In this document: piece after piece, positions 43,559-51,091 of the stretch | Position numbering within the stretch: position 1 is the stretch's first letter | Layout: each line of letters starts with the position of its first letter | Source of the DNA: JBGSMF01 sp041740315 | GTDB taxonomy: Bacteria; Chloroflexota; Anaerolineae; Fen-1058 | Length of the DNA stretch: 64,000 bases | Assembly (NCBI GenBank): GCA_041740315.1 | Contig: JBGSMF010000337.1 | Coordinates: 6,915 to 70,914 of the forward strand | Direction of reading: 5' to 3' | The notes under the pieces: model-generated | Told to the model about the DNA's origin: nothing | Databases searched by the model: none | What the model saw: only the letters and a program-made list of their open reading frames with translations | Translations under genes and position numbers: made by a program

Positions 43559-44173
43559 ATGACAATGACAATGATGGCGAGAGCAGTTATTTTTGATTGG
43601 GGCGGCGTGCTGATGCGCACGGTTGATGAGCAGCCGCGCCGCGCGCTTGAAGCGCAGTATGGCCTGGCACAAGGCAGTGTAGAAAAGCTGGTTTTTGGCA
43701 GCCCGCTGTGGGGACGTTGCCAAAAGGGCGAATTGAGCGATGAGGAATTTTGGGCCAAGTGGGGACAGCAGCGCGGTCTTGCCTCTGAAGCAACAACCGA
43801 CTTGCGCCGCCGATTTTTTATTGGTGACCAATTGGATGAGGCGCTGGTGGTCTTTATCCGCTCGCTGCGCCCCAGGCTCAAGACAGCCTTGTTATCCAAC
43901 TTTTCAGCCTGCCTGCGAGACTTGCTGGCAGAATACAACCTGGGCGATGCCTTTGACGCGGTTGTTATCTCGGCAGAAGAGGGCGTGGTCAAGCCAGAGG
44001 CGCGCATTTACCAGATTGCCTGCCAGCGCCTGAATGTGCTGCCCAGCCAGGCGGTGTTGGTGGATGATTTTATAGAAAACGTCGAGGGTGCGCGGCGGGC
44101 CGGGCTGGGCGCTATCCACTTTGTGTCTGCCGCGCAGGCAATTGCGGCACTGCGGCAAATGTTTGACATGTAA
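43559..44173 (+). CDS. HAD-superfamily hydrolase, subfamily IA
   Basis: A 204-residue haloacid-dehalogenase-type protein: motif I VIFDWGGVLMR, motif II LLSNFS, the Lys of motif III in EGVVKPEARIY, and motif IV VLVDDFIENVEGA. The helical cap lies at about 20-95. Motif I has Gly-Gly rather than the DxDGT of phosphoglycolate phosphatases, as in many IA3 members. The substrate is unknown; small phosphorylated metabolites are typical. The AAGG box seven bases upstream supports the start at 43559. A strong hairpin precedes it, so it begins a new transcript or sub-operon with the next genes. Confidence 0.9.
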   Translation: MTMTMMARAVIFDWGGVLMRTVDEQPRRALEAQYGLAQGSVEKLVFGSPLWGRCQKGELSDEEFWAKWGQQRGLASEATTDLRRRFFIGDQLDEALVVFIRSLRPRLKTALLSNFSACLRDLLAEYNLGDAFDAVVISAEEGVVKPEARIYQIACQRLNVLPSQAVLVDDFIENVEGARRAGLGAIHFVSAAQAIAALRQMFDM

Positions 44174-44229
44174 GGTGCTTGCTGTAAGCGGGGTGAGCGG
44201 TTATAATACGTTTGAAAGGTGAGGCAGAG

Positions 44230-44730
44230 ATGAGTATTTTAGATATTGGGTTTATCGCGCGTACCCGGCGCAACCATGCGCTCGAGCACGCCACCATTCA
44301 CGTTTTGTCGCAGCGCCACCCTGGCATCAGCCTGGTGGGCCGTTCAACGCCGTTTGGATATTACATCTATGGCGAGGTCACCACCGATCAAGTTGCTGCG
44401 GGGGCGAACGAAGCCTTGCGCCGCCTCAAGGCGGGCGAGCGCCGGCTGGCCATTCACCCGGGTTGCGGCACCAATCTGGTTACCTCGGGCATGCTGGCTG
44501 GCGGTGGAGCCTTTGTTGCAATGGGCGGGCGGAGCAAGAAATGGAGTTGGGATCGCCTGCCGGTGGTGCTTTCGGTGACAATGATTGCTTTGGTTTTGGC
44601 GCAACCGCTAGGCCCAATCGTTCAAGAGCGCATCACCACTTTGCCCGATGTGGGCGAACTGGGCATCACCGGCGTGCAAGATGTCTCGCGCGGCGGGATC
44701 AAGGCTCATAGGATAAGCACGCAGAGCTAA
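44230..44730 (+). CDS. Small membrane protein, DUF6391-like
   Basis: A 166-residue protein. Its start, IARTRRNHALEHATIHVLSQ, is the hallmark of a family in cyanobacteria and Chloroflexota that I recall as DUF6391, with a conserved HALEHATI core. One or two hydrophobic segments follow (TSGMLAGGGAFVAMGG; VVLSVTMIALVLAQPLG). The function is not known to me. ATG 44230 has a GAGG box nearby. It lies 24 bp upstream of holA. Confidence 0.65.
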   Translation: MSILDIGFIARTRRNHALEHATIHVLSQRHPGISLVGRSTPFGYYIYGEVTTDQVAAGANEALRRLKAGERRLAIHPGCGTNLVTSGMLAGGGAFVAMGGRSKKWSWDRLPVVLSVTMIALVLAQPLGPIVQERITTLPDVGELGITGVQDVSRGGIKAHRISTQS

Positions 44731-44754
44731 CGCCCATACTCCTTTCTACAAGCC

Positions 44755-45759
44755 ATGTTTTACATTTTCCACGGCGACGACGAGTTGGCCCGCGCAGAGC
44801 AGGTGGCCGCATTCAAGACCAGGGTCGGAGATGCCACCGTGCGCGACTTGAATATCACTGTGCTAGAAGGCCGCAAGGTGACACTGTCAGAGCTGCGCTT
44901 TGCGTGCGATAGCGTGCCTTTCTTGGCCGACAAGCGGCTGGTGATTGTGCAGGATCTGTTGAGTGGGTTGGTAGCCCGCCGTGGCAAAAAGGGCGGCGCC
45001 GAAACGGACGCATCAGTTGCGCAAAAGGCTTTTTTGGATGAGCTGTTGGCCTATTTGCCCACTCTTCCTGAAACCACTCGCCTGATTTTTGTAGAAGCTC
45101 GCCCGCTGCCTGCCCATCACCCCGTCATCAAGCTGGCTGCCTCGATAGACAAGCGCACCGTGCACCAGTTCCAATTGCCGCCGCCCGGCCAATTGGCCCA
45201 TTGGGTTGTTGACCGCGCCAAGCATCACGGCGGGCAGCTTGCGCCGGCAGCCGCCACGCTGCTGGCCGAGTTTTCTGGCGGCGACTTGCGCGCGCTGGAT
45301 CAAAATATCGTCAAGCTGCTGACTTTTGTCAATTGGTCCAGGCCGGTAAGCGCCGACGATGTGCGGCTGCTGGTGCACGATGTTCACCAGGGCGATGTGT
45401 TTGCGATGGTTGACGCGCTGGCGCAGGGCAACGGTCAGGTGGCGGCGCGCGAGCTGCATCGCTTGCTCGATTCGGGCGAGGCGGCCCTGAGCTTGATGGC
45501 GATGATCATTCGCCAGTTTCGGCTGTTGATTTTGCTCAAAGAGCTGGATGGGCAAAATATCACCGGCGATGCGGCCGCGGCCAAGCTGGGCCTTCACCCT
45601 TATGTGGCCAAAAAACTGGGAGCGCAGACGCGCGCGTTTACCATGGATCAACTGGAGGCGGTTTACCGCCGCCTGCAAGAGATTGACTTTGAAATCAAGA
45701 CTGGCCAGACCGAGGACATTGTGGCGTTGGATGTGCTGGTAGCAGGCCTGTCTATCTAA
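44755..45759 (+). CDS. holA: DNA polymerase III subunit delta
   Basis: A 334-residue HolA protein, about the usual length. Typical segments are FYIFHGDDELARAEQVAAFK at the start, LSELRFACDSVPFLADKRLV, FVEARPLP, LLAEFSGGDLRALDQNIVKL, and the C-terminal collar MAMIIRQFRLLILLKELDGQ and PYVAKKLGAQTRAF. It opens the beta sliding clamp as part of the clamp-loader complex in chromosome replication. It is the last gene of the plus-strand block and is followed by an inverted repeat and a repeat element. Confidence 0.93.
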   Translation: MFYIFHGDDELARAEQVAAFKTRVGDATVRDLNITVLEGRKVTLSELRFACDSVPFLADKRLVIVQDLLSGLVARRGKKGGAETDASVAQKAFLDELLAYLPTLPETTRLIFVEARPLPAHHPVIKLAASIDKRTVHQFQLPPPGQLAHWVVDRAKHHGGQLAPAAATLLAEFSGGDLRALDQNIVKLLTFVNWSRPVSADDVRLLVHDVHQGDVFAMVDALAQGNGQVAARELHRLLDSGEAALSLMAMIIRQFRLLILLKELDGQNITGDAAAAKLGLHPYVAKKLGAQTRAFTMDQLEAVYRRLQEIDFEIKTGQTEDIVALDVLVAGLSI

Positions 45760-45787
45760 TTCTTGTTGGGAAACCCCGTAAAAGCGG

Positions 45788-45837
45788 CACGCTTTGCGCC
45801 ATGCCGCTTGGCATAGGCTGACATGACGCAAAGCGTG
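45788..45837. terminator. Inverted repeat after holA (possible terminator)
   Basis: CACGCTTTGCG-C-CATG (45788-45803) pairs with CATG-A-CGCAAAGCGTG (45822-45837) with an 18-base loop and one mismatch. No T-run follows. It lies between holA and the minus-strand radical SAM gene and may separate the two convergent transcripts. Confidence 0.5.
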
Positions 45838-45861
45838 TCAACCTACTTTCCCGACAAAAAC

Positions 45862-45986
45862 GTAACTACTCAGCCGGCACCCTTCGACCTGTCTGCCGAC
45901 AGAGCAGGCTACGCGCCGCGCATCCTGAGCGAAGTGAAACGCAGTCGAAGGAGCGCGGCGCTCCGCTCAGGATGCTGAGTAGTTAC
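45862..45986. repeat. Nested inverted-repeat element, copy 2 (125 bp)
   Basis: Outer ends GTAACTACTCAG (45862-45873) and CTGAGTAGTTAC (45975-45986) are a perfect 12-bp inverted repeat. Inner arms GCATCCTGAGCG and CGCTCAGGATGC form a second pair. The right end lies 11 bp from the stop codon of the radical SAM gene; the third copy flanks the other end of that operon. Confidence 0.8.
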
Positions 45987-45997
45987 ACAAAAACTAT

Positions 45998-47086
45998 CTA
46001 TGCCAGCGGTTTGGCTCTATTGCGGTTGAGGCGCAAAAAAGGTTCTTCACCCTCCAGGCTGCCGTAGCAGACCTGAGCAGAAGCTTTGCAGCCCCCCTGG
46101 CACTCGTTGCGCAGCGCGCAGGGCGCGCAAAAGGCCGGCACAGCGGCGACAAAACCTGCCAGGCGAGCGGGGGCGATGATGTGGGCGAATGGCTCGTCCC
46201 AGGCATTGCCCAAGATGGTGGGCGTGTGATTGCACGGGCGCACATTGCCCGCCGTGTCAAGCGTGTAATAGGCGCGGCTGGAACCGGCGGCGCAAAACCC
46301 AAAGCCCAGGTGCGGGTAAGCCGAGTTGTCTATCAGGCAGGGCTGAATGGGGATGGAGCACGCCACCGATAGCTTGAACTCTTGGGTGGCGGCCTCGGCC
46401 ACCTCTAACGCGGCGCGCATTTCTTCCACAGTCGGCAGCAATTCTTCAATATTCCCCGCCCCTCGCCCTCCAGGGTTGAAACGGTTTAGCATCACCCCGC
46501 GCACGCCAAAAGCAAAGGCCAGTTTGAGCGTATCGTGCAGGTGGGCAATGTTATGGCGGGTGGCCACAAATACGGCCACGGCCTGCCCCTGATGATAGCG
46601 AATGTGCGCCAGCGCCGCCAGCACCGCGTCGAACGCGCCCGTAGCGCCAGACAGCGCATCGTGCGCCTCGCGGCGAAAGCTGAGCAGCGGCAGCTCAAAC
46701 AACCCCACCCCGCGCTCAATCAACTCGGCTGCCAACTCGTCGGTGAGGAGATGGCCGTTGCTGATGAGGTTGACGCGCGCGCCACGCTCGGCCAGAAAGC
46801 TGACAATGTCCGGCAGGTCGGGGCGCAGCAGCGGCTCGCCGCCGGTCAGCGTGACGTGAGTGCAGTCTATCTGGTCGAGGACGTGAGCCAGCAGCGGACG
46901 CACGTCGGACCTCTCTTTCCCCCTAGGCCCCCCTTCCTCTTTCGGCGAGAGAGGAAGGGGAGCAGTGGAAAGCGCAGAGGGGGTGGCGGGGTCAGGGTGG
47001 TTCCAATAGTTGTAGCAATGCAGGCAGGCGTGATTGCAGGCCGGGGTGACTTCGAGAATGATGGTTTGCAGGCGCGGGCGGGTCAT
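45998..47086 (-). CDS. Radical SAM/SPASM enzyme, proposed maturase of TCY lipoproteins
   Basis: A 362-residue radical SAM protein. The [4Fe-4S] motif is CNHACLHC (Cys17, 21, 24), followed by TLTGGEPLLRPDLPDI (GGEP 82-85). The C-terminal SPASM region has Cys243, 250, 265, 285, 320, 323, 329, 333 and 340, in the pattern FCAAGSSRAYYTLDTAGN, RPCNH, and FCAPCALRNECQGGCKAS, fit for two auxiliary clusters as in peptide-modifying enzymes such as PqqE or AnSME. Residues about 34-60 are encoded by a palindromic insertion (see 46930-46960). The start overlaps the stop of the preceding lipoprotein gene by four bases (ATGA), so the two are translationally coupled. With three lipoproteins whose cysteines are nearly all in Thr-Cys-Tyr motifs, it is the obvious candidate to modify them. 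The chemistry is unknown. Confidence 0.93.
   Translation of the reverse strand: MTRPRLQTIILEVTPACNHACLHCYNYWNHPDPATPSALSTAPLPLSPKEEGGPRGKERSDVRPLLAHVLDQIDCTHVTLTGGEPLLRPDLPDIVSFLAERGARVNLISNGHLLTDELAAELIERGVGLFELPLLSFRREAHDALSGATGAFDAVLAALAHIRYHQGQAVAVFVATRHNIAHLHDTLKLAFAFGVRGVMLNRFNPGGRGAGNIEELLPTVEEMRAALEVAEAATQEFKLSVACSIPIQPCLIDNSAYPHLGFGFCAAGSSRAYYTLDTAGNVRPCNHTPTILGNAWDEPFAHIIAPARLAGFVAAVPAFCAPCALRNECQGGCKASAQVCYGSLEGEEPFLRLNRNRAKPLA
46930..46960. repeat. Palindrome inserted in frame in the radical SAM gene
   Basis: CCCCTTCCTC (46930-46939) and GAGGAAGGGG (46951-46960) are a perfect 10-bp inverted repeat, with further complementary CTTTCC/GGAAAG at its edges. Sequence of this style is normally intergenic (compare the purine/pyrimidine-rich stretch at 16605-16680). 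Here it codes for a Ser/Pro/Gly-rich stretch (about residues 34-60) directly after the radical SAM cluster loop, without breaking the frame. Confidence 0.65.
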
Positions 47087-47772
47087 TTTTGCTCCACTAG
47101 CAGCCTGGCCAAAAGGCGCGCTGCCTCAGCCGATTCGGGCGGGATATCCATCTCCAGTTCGGGCCACTGGGGATAAGCTTGAGCAGCCTGCCCTGCTTGC
47201 AGCACGGCGTCAATAAAAGCCTGCTCTTCCTCGTCGGACATTGCCAGGAAGGCAATGTCTCGCTCGATGGCAGCCTGGGCCTGGGCAACGACGGCCGGGT
47301 CAAGGCTGCTGCGCTGCGACATTTCGATGAGCGCCTGGGCCTGTTGGGCCAGCTCGTCGCTGCTTTGAGAGCCATAGACGGGGCCGGGCGAGGGTTTGTA
47401 ACAAGTGACGCCCGAATTGAGCATCCAGATGTGGTGGGCCGCCGCTTCAAAAGCGGCTTGCATATCTTGGGCCACAGCAGAGTCGAGCTGCCCGGCTTGC
47501 GCCAGCTTGTCTAGCGCCGCGCGGTGGTTGGCGATCAGGCTTTCCAGCGTCTTTTGGCCAAGCTCACCTTTGGGGGCATCTTGGGCCAACTGCTTTAGCC
47601 CCACCCACTGCGCGCGCACGCTGGCCCAATCGTCGCCTTGGCTGCCTTTTGCTGGGGTGGGCTCAGAGGTCACCGCTGCATAGCAGGTTGTCTGGGGTTG
47701 GCAGCTAGCCAGCGCCAGCGATGCCAGCAGCACTCCCGTATTGCGAAGAAATTCTCGCCGACTAGGTTTCAT
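47083..47772 (-). CDS. Tat-exported lipoprotein with two TCY motifs (paralogue A)
   Basis: A 229-residue protein. SRREFLRNTGVLLASLALASC is a twin-arginine signal ending in a lipobox with Cys24 (given as RREFL and LASC). TCY motifs lie at 29-31 (TTCYAAVTSEPTP) and 123-125 (VTCYKPSPGPVYG). The only cysteines are the lipobox one and those two. The rest is helical (AALDKLAQAGQLDSAVAQDM; AAFEAAAHHIW; ERDIAFLAMSDEEEQAFIDA; IPPESAEAARLLARLL) and is clearly related to the next two proteins. RBS AAAGGAGG is excellent. Use of the Tat route implies export after folding or cofactor/modification in the cytoplasm, which fits modification by the coupled radical SAM enzyme. No known family recognised. Confidence 0.85.
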   Translation of the reverse strand: MKPSRREFLRNTGVLLASLALASCQPQTTCYAAVTSEPTPAKGSQGDDWASVRAQWVGLKQLAQDAPKGELGQKTLESLIANHRAALDKLAQAGQLDSAVAQDMQAAFEAAAHHIWMLNSGVTCYKPSPGPVYGSQSSDELAQQAQALIEMSQRSSLDPAVVAQAQAAIERDIAFLAMSDEEEQAFIDAVLQAGQAAQAYPQWPELEMDIPPESAEAARLLARLLVEQK

Positions 47773-47783
47773 TTGGCCTCCTT

Positions 47784-48428
47784 TTACTTGTCCAGCAACA
47801 AATCTACCAGCAGGCGCGCCGCCTCGGCAGATTCGGGAGGAATATCCAGATCAATTTCGGTGAGGGAGGGAAACTTTAACGAATCGCCAGCGGCATCCCT
47901 CACGGCTTTGGTGAGCGAGGTCTTTTCGCTCTCTGGCATAGCCAGGAAGGCAATGTCGCGCTCGATGGCGGTTTGGGCCTGAGCGACGGTGGCGTTGTCA
48001 ATGTTGCTGCGCTCAGACATCTCTAGCAGCGCCTCGGCCTGTTTAGCCAAGTTGCTGCTGCTCTCGACCTGATACTCGGGCCCTATCATCGGCTCGTAGC
48101 AGGTGATGGGGGCGTTGGCCCGCCAGACGTGGTAAGCGGCGCCGTCAAAGGCGGCTTGCATATCCTCGGCCACGGCAGAATCCAGCTTGCCGGCGGCCAC
48201 CAGCCGGTCTAACGCGGCGCGATGTTCGGCGGCTAGGCGCTGGCGTGTCTTGTCGCCACGGTCGGCATCTTGGGCGTCTTGGGCCAGGCCTTCCAGCCCG
48301 GCCCACTGTTGGCGCAGGTCGTCCCAATCGTCGCCCTGGCTGCCGCCTGGGATGGCGCAGCGCGCTGCGGCCAGAGCTGCCAGCGCAATGCCAAGGCGCT
48401 GAAGAAATTCACGGCGGGTGGTAGACAT
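47784..48428 (-). CDS. Tat-exported lipoprotein with one TCY motif (paralogue B)
   Basis: A 214-residue paralogue. TTRREFLQRLGIALAALAA leads to a lipobox with Cys24 (AARC). One motif, ITCYEPMIGPEYQ, has Thr109-Cys110-Tyr111. There are no other cysteines at all. SQGDDWDDLRQQWAGLEGLA, AAFDGAAYHVW, ERDIAFLAM and IPPESAEAARLLVDLL align with paralogue A, while the N-terminal TCY of A is absent. It lies 10 bp after the upstream paralogue and 11 bp before the next, in a tight operon. The best reading is that the central TCY, conserved in all three proteins, is the core site. Confidence 0.85.
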   Translation of the reverse strand: MSTTRREFLQRLGIALAALAAARCAIPGGSQGDDWDDLRQQWAGLEGLAQDAQDADRGDKTRQRLAAEHRAALDRLVAAGKLDSAVAEDMQAAFDGAAYHVWRANAPITCYEPMIGPEYQVESSSNLAKQAEALLEMSERSNIDNATVAQAQTAIERDIAFLAMPESEKTSLTKAVRDAAGDSLKFPSLTEIDLDIPPESAEAARLLVDLLLDK

Positions 48429-48438
48429 ATTCTTATCC

Positions 48439-49113
48439 TCACTGTTTCAGCAATAGCCACACCAAGATGCGCGCGGCCTCGATTTCTTCTGGCGCAGCCT
48501 GGATAGTTTCTAGCTCGTCAGGCTGTTGGCCCGCGCCAAATTGCGATAGCCAGGCAATATCACGTTCGAGCGCGGCCTGGGCCTGGGCAATCGTGGCCGA
48601 TTCGAGATTGCTTTGGCCGGCCATCTCGGTCAGCGCGGCGGCCTGCTGCGTCAGATCCTCGCGTGGGTTGAATTCGGGTGGCAGGGCGATGTAGCAGGTG
48701 GCCATTTGGCGTTGGATGTGGGCGATGGCCTGCTCGAACGCCACGCCGATTTCTTGGGCCACGGCGGCCTCTAGCTCGCCGCCGGCAACCAAAGCGTCAA
48801 GCGCCTGGGTATGCCGTTGGCGCAGCTCACGGGAGAAATCCGTCTCTTCGTAAGATTGGAGCTGCTTGTTTTTCAGGCTCAGCCAACAATCTCTAAGCGT
48901 GCCCCAGTGTGGGCTTGCGCCCAGGGCAGGGGTGGGTGTAGGTGGCATGGCTGTGTAGCACGTCATGGGCGCTGTAGGGGTAGGTTCGACCATTTCATAG
49001 CACGTGACAAATGGCGTTGGGGTCAGCCGGCGCGTCAATCCGCAGCCTGTGGTCAACAGGGCTGCCAGCGTGACGCCAAAAGCGCGGATAAACTCGCGGC
49101 GGGTGGGTTCCAT
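48439..49113 (-). CDS. Tat-exported lipoprotein with three TCY motifs (paralogue C)
   Basis: A 224-residue paralogue and first gene of the operon. The ATG at 49113 follows AAGGAGAAGAAA; a longer frame from 49149 runs into the repeat element. PTRREFIRAFGVTLAALL ends in TTGC (Cys24). TCY motifs are at 37-39 (VTCYEMVEPTPTAP), 51-53 (MTCYTAMPPTPTP) and 139-141 (ATCYIALPPEFNP). Cys76 is the one cysteine that is neither lipobox nor TCY. The first two motifs are embedded in a Pro/Thr-rich exposed linker, the third follows the same helix as in the paralogues (VAFEQAIAHIQ). Promoter elements would have to lie in or beyond the repeat at 49128-49248. Confidence 0.85.
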   Translation of the reverse strand: MEPTRREFIRAFGVTLAALLTTGCGLTRRLTPTPFVTCYEMVEPTPTAPMTCYTAMPPTPTPALGASPHWGTLRDCWLSLKNKQLQSYEETDFSRELRQRHTQALDALVAGGELEAAVAQEIGVAFEQAIAHIQRQMATCYIALPPEFNPREDLTQQAAALTEMAGQSNLESATIAQAQAALERDIAWLSQFGAGQQPDELETIQAAPEEIEAARILVWLLLKQ

Positions 49114-49127
49114 TTTCTTCTCCTTTG

Positions 49128-49248
49128 GTAACTGCTCAGGCATGTGCATTTATCTCACCACTAAGGACACCAAGGACACTAAGTAGATTTCCTTTGTGTA
49201 CTTTGTGCCCTTTGTGGTAAAAAAAATGAGCTATGGCTGAGTAGTTAC
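49128..49248. repeat. Nested inverted-repeat element, copy 3 (121 bp)
   Basis: Outer ends GTAACTGCTCAG (49128-49139) and CTGAGTAGTTAC (49237-49248) match with one difference. Inner imperfect arms read CCACTAAGGACACCAAGGAC and GTACTTTGTGCCCTTTGTGG. The left end lies 14 bp upstream of the start of paralogue C. Between 49249 and 49336 I see nothing else. Confidence 0.8.
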
Positions 49249-49331
49249 CTCCTTTGAAAATTCAGCGATTGGCGTGCCAATTTGACGCCAGGTAGTGGAG
49301 AAATGTTCCGCAAAGTGATTGTAGCGCAAAA

Positions 49332-49370
49332 GCGCCAAAATAAAAAACGCCGGGGAGAATGCCCCGGCGT
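49332..49370 (-). terminator. Intrinsic terminator for minus-strand genes from the FtsK-like block
   Basis: On the minus strand ACGCCGGGG (49370-49362), a six-base loop and CCCCGGCGT (49355-49347) form a perfect stem, followed by TTTTTATTTT. It lies 74 bp after the stop of the 78-residue gene and keeps that transcript from entering the TCY operon. Confidence 0.88.
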
Positions 49371-49443
49371 CGCACTTTTAACGCAAGCGGGTAGCCTGCG
49401 TGTGCGCATTATGTTTTGAACTGCCTGGTTACAAACTGCCTGC

Positions 49444-49680
49444 TCACAAGCCGCTTGCTTCCATCACGCCCAGCCAAAAATGATTGGGCAGCACATTGTG
49501 CGCGGCCACCAAGCGAAGCGCGCCCAGCTTGGCTTCTTGGTTGCCGATCATGGTTGGATGAACATAACAGACATTTGGCACATGACCGTATTTTTGCCGA
49601 TAACGGTTGGCGGCGCGTTCTATTTTGTCTAGCAGGCTGCGGCCTGCATTGTCATCGAACCACAATAGCCCTTCTCGCAT
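49444..49680 (-). CDS. Small protein of unknown function (78 aa)
   Basis: REGLLWFDDNAGRSLLDKIE, AANRYRQKYGHVPNVCYVHP and KLGALRLVAAHNVLPNHFWL read as a compact folded domain, not as random sequence. I do not recognise the family. It is in line with the two genes upstream and ends 74 bp before a strong terminator, which supports it as a real gene and last of a short operon. No clear RBS is seen. Confidence 0.55.
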   Translation of the reverse strand: MREGLLWFDDNAGRSLLDKIERAANRYRQKYGHVPNVCYVHPTMIGNQEAKLGALRLVAAHNVLPNHFWLGVMEASGL

Positions 49681-49733
49681 AGTCTTGCCCCGTTTCCCTG
49701 CAAGATTGCAGACCCTAGCAAGATTGCTAGGTC

Positions 49734-50042
49734 CTAATCACGCTCGAAATATTCGACATGCCAGGAATTCTTTTTGACGTCTTGGTAAAGCTCAAAGCGG
49801 CCCTCTGCGCAGCGCACGCGGAAGCAATGCCGCTCTACCTCCCACAGCCAGCGATGCGATACCGTCCAACATCGCTCGACAGCGTGCACATCGTAACGCC
49901 TTCCCCGCCAGATAAAGCACTGTGGGAAATAGCCAAAACGCTTGGCTTCCATTCTGATTTTTTCACCCTGTGGACGCCGTCGCCGAGCATGCGAGCGGGC
50001 GCCAGACTGTTTGCTGTTTTGTCTAAATAATGTGATGCTCAT
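49734..50042 (-). CDS. Small basic protein, resembling DUF6504
   Basis: A 102-residue protein with a basic start (SGARSHARRRRPQGEKIRM) and an aromatic C-terminal half (ERCWTVSHRWLWEVERHCFR; RFELYQDVKKNSWHVEYFER). The tail resembles DUF6504, a small domain often found near translesion-polymerase genes in Actinobacteria; the match is from memory and modest. The gene lies 17 bp after the FtsK-like gene. Confidence 0.5.
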   Translation of the reverse strand: MSITLFRQNSKQSGARSHARRRRPQGEKIRMEAKRFGYFPQCFIWRGRRYDVHAVERCWTVSHRWLWEVERHCFRVRCAEGRFELYQDVKKNSWHVEYFERD

Positions 50043-50059
50043 GGGTTATGATCTCCTCT

Positions 50060-51091
50060 TTAATGAGAAACTAGATTCCAACTGCGCATTCCGTTGTTCA
50101 ATTGCTCAACCAATTGCCTGCCTTCGGCGGGTGTGGCAAAAGCGGCCTGAAAACGCCACAGCGCGCCTTGAGCTATGCCAATAAAATCGCCGCGCCCCTT
50201 GAGCTTTTCTGCGCCGCTTTCTGCCAGGCCGGTTGCAGCATAGGCTTCATCCGAGTTGCCAACTTTGCCTACCAAACGCACCGGAAAAGCGGTTTGCGCC
50301 AGCGCCTCCGATGATGTTATGGTTATGGGCGGCTTTTGGGCGCAGGCAATGACGTGGATGCCGGCCCATCGCCCACGCTGGGTCAGGCGCGCCAGGGCCT
50401 GGGGCACATGGTCGCCAGCTATTTGCAACAATGGGTCTGTTTCATCTATAACAACAACAATGCGAGGCGCGCGGGTTTGGGTGCGCTCGCGTGTTTCTAC
50501 CAAGCGCACCAGTTCATCTAGCGCGTCAAGCGCGTCGTTGACATTTTGGATTACAGGCCATAGCAGATGAGCAAGTTGGCCCAAATGGCCAAGCGCACGC
50601 TGCTTGGGATCAATAAGGACGAACATCAACTGGCTGCGGCGATGTGATAGCGCCAGGCTAAGAATGATGGTTTGAGCCAGGGTTGTCTTGCCTGAACCCA
50701 GTGTGCCGAGGATATGAATGTGGCCAACCACTGGGCTGGGTAGGCGAACCAGCAATGGCGCGCCATCGTCAACGATGCCCAGCAAAGCCGTGAAAGAGGG
50801 TATTGGGTGACCAAGCCGCAAATAGGATTGCAGCAACTCAACCAGGCGAGTTGGCAAGTTGTGCGCAGTATGCCTTGGTTTGGACAAAAGGGTGAATGAT
50901 GCGCCAGCGATCATTGCCAATTCTTTTGCCAGCCTTTGCACTCTATTGGATGGGGCAGTGAGATGTGGGAACAAGCTCAGGTTGGCAGCATGAGATGATA
51001 AATAGCTCACCATGCGAGTGGGTTCGCTATATGGCTGCCGCGATAATTCTGTACAAGTTGAATTTGTTTGAAACAATTGAGGTGCTTGCAT
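50060..51091 (-). CDS. FtsK/SpoIIIE-like DNA-translocase ATPase
   Basis: A 343-residue soluble ATPase with the FtsK/HerA-type motor core: Walker A HILGTLGSGKTTLAQTIILS, LMFVLIDPKQRALGHLGQL, Walker B RIVVVIDETDPLL, and IHVIACAQKPPI, a sensor-like stretch typical of FtsK motors. There is no membrane domain and no gamma domain. It is followed by two small genes and a terminator. Such short FtsK-like motors occur in plasmids, integrative elements and phage satellites, and sometimes as chromosomal genes of unknown role. The start at 51091 has no good RBS; ATG at 51010 (MVSYLSSHAANLS) is an alternative. No relaxase or integrase is near. Confidence 0.8.
   Translation of the reverse strand: MQAPQLFQTNSTCTELSRQPYSEPTRMVSYLSSHAANLSLFPHLTAPSNRVQRLAKELAMIAGASFTLLSKPRHTAHNLPTRLVELLQSYLRLGHPIPSFTALLGIVDDGAPLLVRLPSPVVGHIHILGTLGSGKTTLAQTIILSLALSHRRSQLMFVLIDPKQRALGHLGQLAHLLWPVIQNVNDALDALDELVRLVETRERTQTRAPRIVVVIDETDPLLQIAGDHVPQALARLTQRGRWAGIHVIACAQKPPITITSSEALAQTAFPVRLVGKVGNSDEAYAATGLAESGAEKLKGRGDFIGIAQGALWRFQAAFATPAEGRQLVEQLNNGMRSWNLVSH

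Noticed and set aside
45788..45837. tRNA gene
   Set aside because: Inverted repeat cannot form a cloverleaf and there is no T-arm sequence. I found no tRNA anywhere in the window.
49444..49680. Fourth TCY-type substrate (contains NVCYVHP)
   Set aside because: The Cys-Tyr is preceded by Val, not Thr, there is no Tat signal or lipobox, and the gene lies beyond a strong terminator.
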